Origin: Caprella mutica
Lineage: Eukaryota > Arthropoda > Malacostraca > Amphipoda > Caprellidae
DNA: 64,000 bases
Direction: 5' to 3'
NCBI GenBank assembly: GCA_947561585.1
Contig: CANNZV010000877.1
Span: forward strand, 124,001-188,000
Shown here: in pieces, positions 62,845 through 64,000 of the stretch
How the letters are laid out: every line of letters starts with the position of its first letter
How positions within the stretch are numbered: position 1 is the first letter of the stretch
Notes under the pieces: model-generated
The model's database searches: none
What the model was told of the DNA's origin: nothing
What the model saw: only the letters and a program-made list of their open reading frames with translations
Program-made: the position numbers and the translations under genes

Positions 62845-62959
62845 GTGGAATTCTTCACGGTAACTCAGGGCGTCGGTCCGTGCTGTCCCTGTTGACTCGG
62901 GCCCGGGCCATCCAACAGAAGGAACAGGAGCTCATGGAGGTGTACCAGGAGATTCCAGG
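62845..62959 (+). CDS. KHDRBS-like protein, exon 8
   Basis: 115-bp exon encoding GGILHGNSGRRSVLSLLTRA then RAIQQKEQELMEVYQEIPG. It is basic, then Gln/Glu-rich helical. GC content and codon use are typical of a coding exon and unlike the flanks. Acceptor CCATCAG (weak polypyrimidine tract), donor GGG|GTGAGA; enters in phase 1 and leaves in phase 2. Confidence 0.8.
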
Positions 62960-62971
62960 GTGAGAACTATG

Positions 62972-63238
62972 GTAGAGAGTTATGGTAGGGCCATAGAAGA
63001 TTAAGTATTGATCCCACCTGAATTTTTTACGTCCCCACCAAATTTTTTTCCGAAGTCATTATATTTAACTCATCATTAGTAAGGTATTTCATATCCAAGA
63101 GAGAACGTTATCATGGGGCCATAGAAGATTGAGAAGGGTTCTCTCTTAATCTTTTATGGCTCCACCATAACTTACCCCTCCTAATCTTCTATGGCCCCAC
63201 CATAACTTTCCCCTCCTAATCTTCTATGGCCTCACCAG
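62972..63238. mobile_element. Two family T foldback copies, one with its right end in three copies
   Basis: 62972-62996 is a left end (GTTATGGTAGGGCCATAGAA). At 63115-63238 a left end (ATGGGGCCATAGAAGATTGA) is followed by three tandem right ends (CTAATCTTCTATGGCCCCAC type). This is a small version of the arrays at 19244 and 51199. Confidence 0.7.
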
Positions 63239-63310
63239 AGATTCCATCTGATAACAGCATGCTAATTTTTCTATTTTTTTCTTGTATAATATGAGAATTG
63301 ATATAATATC

Positions 63311-63446
63311 AAACAAATTACCCTAGTAACAAGACAAATTACCATAGTAACCAGACAAATTACCCTAGTAACAAGACAAATTACCCTAGTAACAAGACAA
63401 ATTACCCTAGTAACAAGACAAATTACCCTAGTAACCAGACAAATCA
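63311..63446. repeat. Minisatellite, 21-bp unit (about 6-7 copies)
   Basis: Unit is GACAAATTACCCTAGTAACA plus A or C. It lies in intron 8, 80 bp before the possible last exon. Confidence 0.9.
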
Positions 63447-63526
63447 GTTGAACCCTAGTGCCCTAACTTAGTAATTCACTAACACTATCAGCGTAAAGAA
63501 GGTCATGTCTCTTTTTATTGTTATAG

Positions 63527-63569
63527 CCTCAATTTGGGTAATGTGGAGATTGTAGAAGTTACATCGTAA
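63527..63569 (+). CDS. Possible last coding exon of the KHDRBS-like gene
   Basis: After a good acceptor (TCTCTTTTTATTGTTATAG) the expected phase gives GLNLGNVEIVEVTS and TAA at 63567-63569, making a protein of 393 residues. A strong donor-like GTAAGA overlaps the stop at 63566, so it could instead be a 39-bp internal exon with the gene continuing past the window. Family alignment cannot decide because this tail is not conserved. Confidence 0.4.
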
Positions 63570-64000
63570 GATTCTTTCTCTTGCTCTTGGAAAATAACTT
63601 AAATATTCTTTATTGGGCTTATCTTAGGCTGGACATTAGAACTTCTATTTAAAGTAATTATTTGTAAATACATAAGTAAATGGTTGAACAAAACATGAAT
63701 ATATATGATAAAATACAATTCATATTTTATATTTATTAATTAGCTAAATAGAATACAATTCATATTTTTTATTTAATTCCATAAAATGTGAATAATATTT
63801 TAGTATGTATTTATATAAAATTAAAAAAAAAAAAAACTACAGCTATAATGAACTATGAAATCAGGTCATTATATAGAGCCTACTTCATTATACAGGAGTC
63901 AAGAGATGCATAGAAAACTGGCCAATTTATGACAGGTTACACAAGAAATGTTTATTATACAGGACACTTCATAACTCAGGACTCTATTACTCATGATTGT
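63570..64000. other. 3' flank with a family C remnant
   Basis: AT-rich. 63838-63990 holds diverged family C arms (TATAATGAACTATGAAATCA, TTATACAGGACACTTCATAA). No poly(A) site can be tied to the gene. Confidence 0.45.

Overview
The window looks like nuclear DNA of an invertebrate animal, most likely an insect and perhaps a hemipteran. It is AT-rich, has spliceosomal introns, and carries the ends of two conserved animal genes, both on the + strand. The species assignment is inference from gene content and repeat style; nothing in the sequence proves it.

Region 1 (1-1923) is the 3' end of NALCN, the sodium leak channel called narrow abdomen (na) in Drosophila. One partial exon (1-52) is followed by a large last exon (400-1923). 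That exon encodes the end of repeat IV, including the pore loop, the last membrane helix and the whole cytoplasmic tail.

Region 2 (1924-31263) is about 29 kb between the genes. It has no convincing coding gene. It holds long minisatellites, among them a 4.2-kb array of 182 units that nearly all carry the E-box CACGTG. It also holds several foldback (MITE-like) families, a decayed transposase fragment and a neat TTAA-flanked piggyBac-type element.

Region 3 (31264-about 63566) is a STAR/KHDRBS-family RNA-binding protein gene (Sam68/SLM-like). Eight exons can be joined with consistent phases, and a ninth is possible, giving about 393 residues. Intron 1 is 22.9 kb and is largely minisatellite, including arrays of 2.6 kb (18-bp unit), 1.1 kb (43-bp), 0.96 kb (35-bp), 0.95 kb (17-bp) and 0.9 kb (15-bp).

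The most striking feature is at 54513-55322. An 81-bp tandem repeat begins inside exon 2 and spans the exon 2/intron 2 boundary. Each of the 10 units carries the 18 codons of the first strand of the KH domain, then a GTGAGA splice donor, then 27 bp of intron. The unit is a multiple of three and has no stop. Whichever donor is used, the splice to exon 3 rebuilds an intact KH domain, and upstream copies would become 27-residue repeats ahead of it. This could be a length-variable protein switch, or a tolerated minisatellite.

At least 23 tandem arrays cover roughly 21 kb, one third of the window. Two arrays are clearly amplified from the ends of dispersed foldback elements, so transposon ends appear to seed minisatellites here. 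The long ORFs inside the arrays (for example 902 and 638 codons at 38301-41009) follow from repeat units lacking stop codons and are not genes.
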